The notes under the pieces: model-generated
Told to the model about the DNA's origin: nothing
What the model saw: only the letters and a program-made list of their open reading frames with translations
Database searches by the model: none
Shown here: positions 63,951 through 64,000 of the stretch, piece after piece
How the letters are laid out: every line of letters starts with the position of its first letter
Numbering within the stretch: the stretch's first letter is position 1
DNA from: Prorocentrum cordatum
Lineage: Eukaryota > Sar > Dinophyceae > Prorocentrales > Prorocentraceae
DNA: 64,000 bases
NCBI GenBank assembly: GCA_963575745.1
Contig: CAUYUJ010000159.1
Span: 333,001 to 397,000, forward strand
Direction of reading: 5' to 3'
Translations under genes and position numbers: made by a program

Positions 63951-64000
63951 CGCGATCGTCGCTCGCATCAGAACGGGCTCGGCGCACCGCGCCAACTGTT

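Overview
The window is nuclear DNA from a dinoflagellate. The best evidence is a 22-base relic of the dinoflagellate spliced leader (DinoSL) at 38507-38528, ending directly against an ATG, and a second, tandem and more decayed pair at 44817-44858. Both stand at the 5' ends of LINE retrotransposons. Visible GC-richness, huge CCT/GGA and GAT microsatellites, many short tandem repeats and few genes agree with this. The species cannot be fixed from the sequence; a GC-rich Prorocentrum-, Polarella- or Symbiodiniaceae-type genome would fit.

Layout. 1-3280: dispersed repeats, a small inverted-repeat element (1266-1457) and a long GAT microsatellite. 3285-7581: a decayed minus-strand LINE (endonuclease, linker, reverse transcriptase, C-terminal domain), with a ~190 bp tandem repeat grown inside the linker. 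7495-13990: four minisatellite arrays (units of ~76, 5, ~90 and 73 bp), a GAT tract, one possible minus-strand coding segment (9713-10009) and frame-broken remains. 14000-22900: hairpins, foldback elements, a second copy of the first MITE (19917-20132, with 7 bp target duplications) and two inverted-repeat elements that carry CCT/GGA cores. 22975-27482: ACAT/TA simple repeats, then an 88 bp satellite array containing a duplicated protein-like segment. 27500-38500: dispersed repeats, two adjacent miniature inverted-repeat elements (29060-29331), oligomer arrays and CCT tracts. 38507-44540: a near full-length LINE (ORF1, endonuclease, reverse transcriptase, zinc/RNase H, C-terminal CxxC) broken by frameshifts. 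44817-48000: the 5' end of a second LINE of the same kind, running into a 2.1 kb CCT microsatellite. 48000-57000: sparse sequence with parts of at least one unknown gene (51353-52734, minus), a possible plus-strand exon, and a three-copy foldback family (55930-56830). 56975-57074 is an assembly gap. 57110-58428: a large ORF of a dinoflagellate family with a GAPCETWS motif resembling the PPC motif of cytosine methyltransferases. 59135-60259: an intact MoxR-type AAA+ ATPase gene on the minus strand, flanked by copies of a dispersed repeat. 60456-64000: CCT tract, dispersed repeat, G-rich tracts and a 115-140 bp tandem array.

How the parts work together. There is no operon-like logic. The window is mostly retrotransposon and repeat DNA with a few genes. 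Three themes recur. LINEs appear to have been trans-spliced to the spliced leader and then copied back into the genome. CCT microsatellites sit just upstream of apparent 3' splice sites (CTTCAG|G) in two genes. Several families of short inverted-repeat elements are dispersed here and can be matched to each other within the window.
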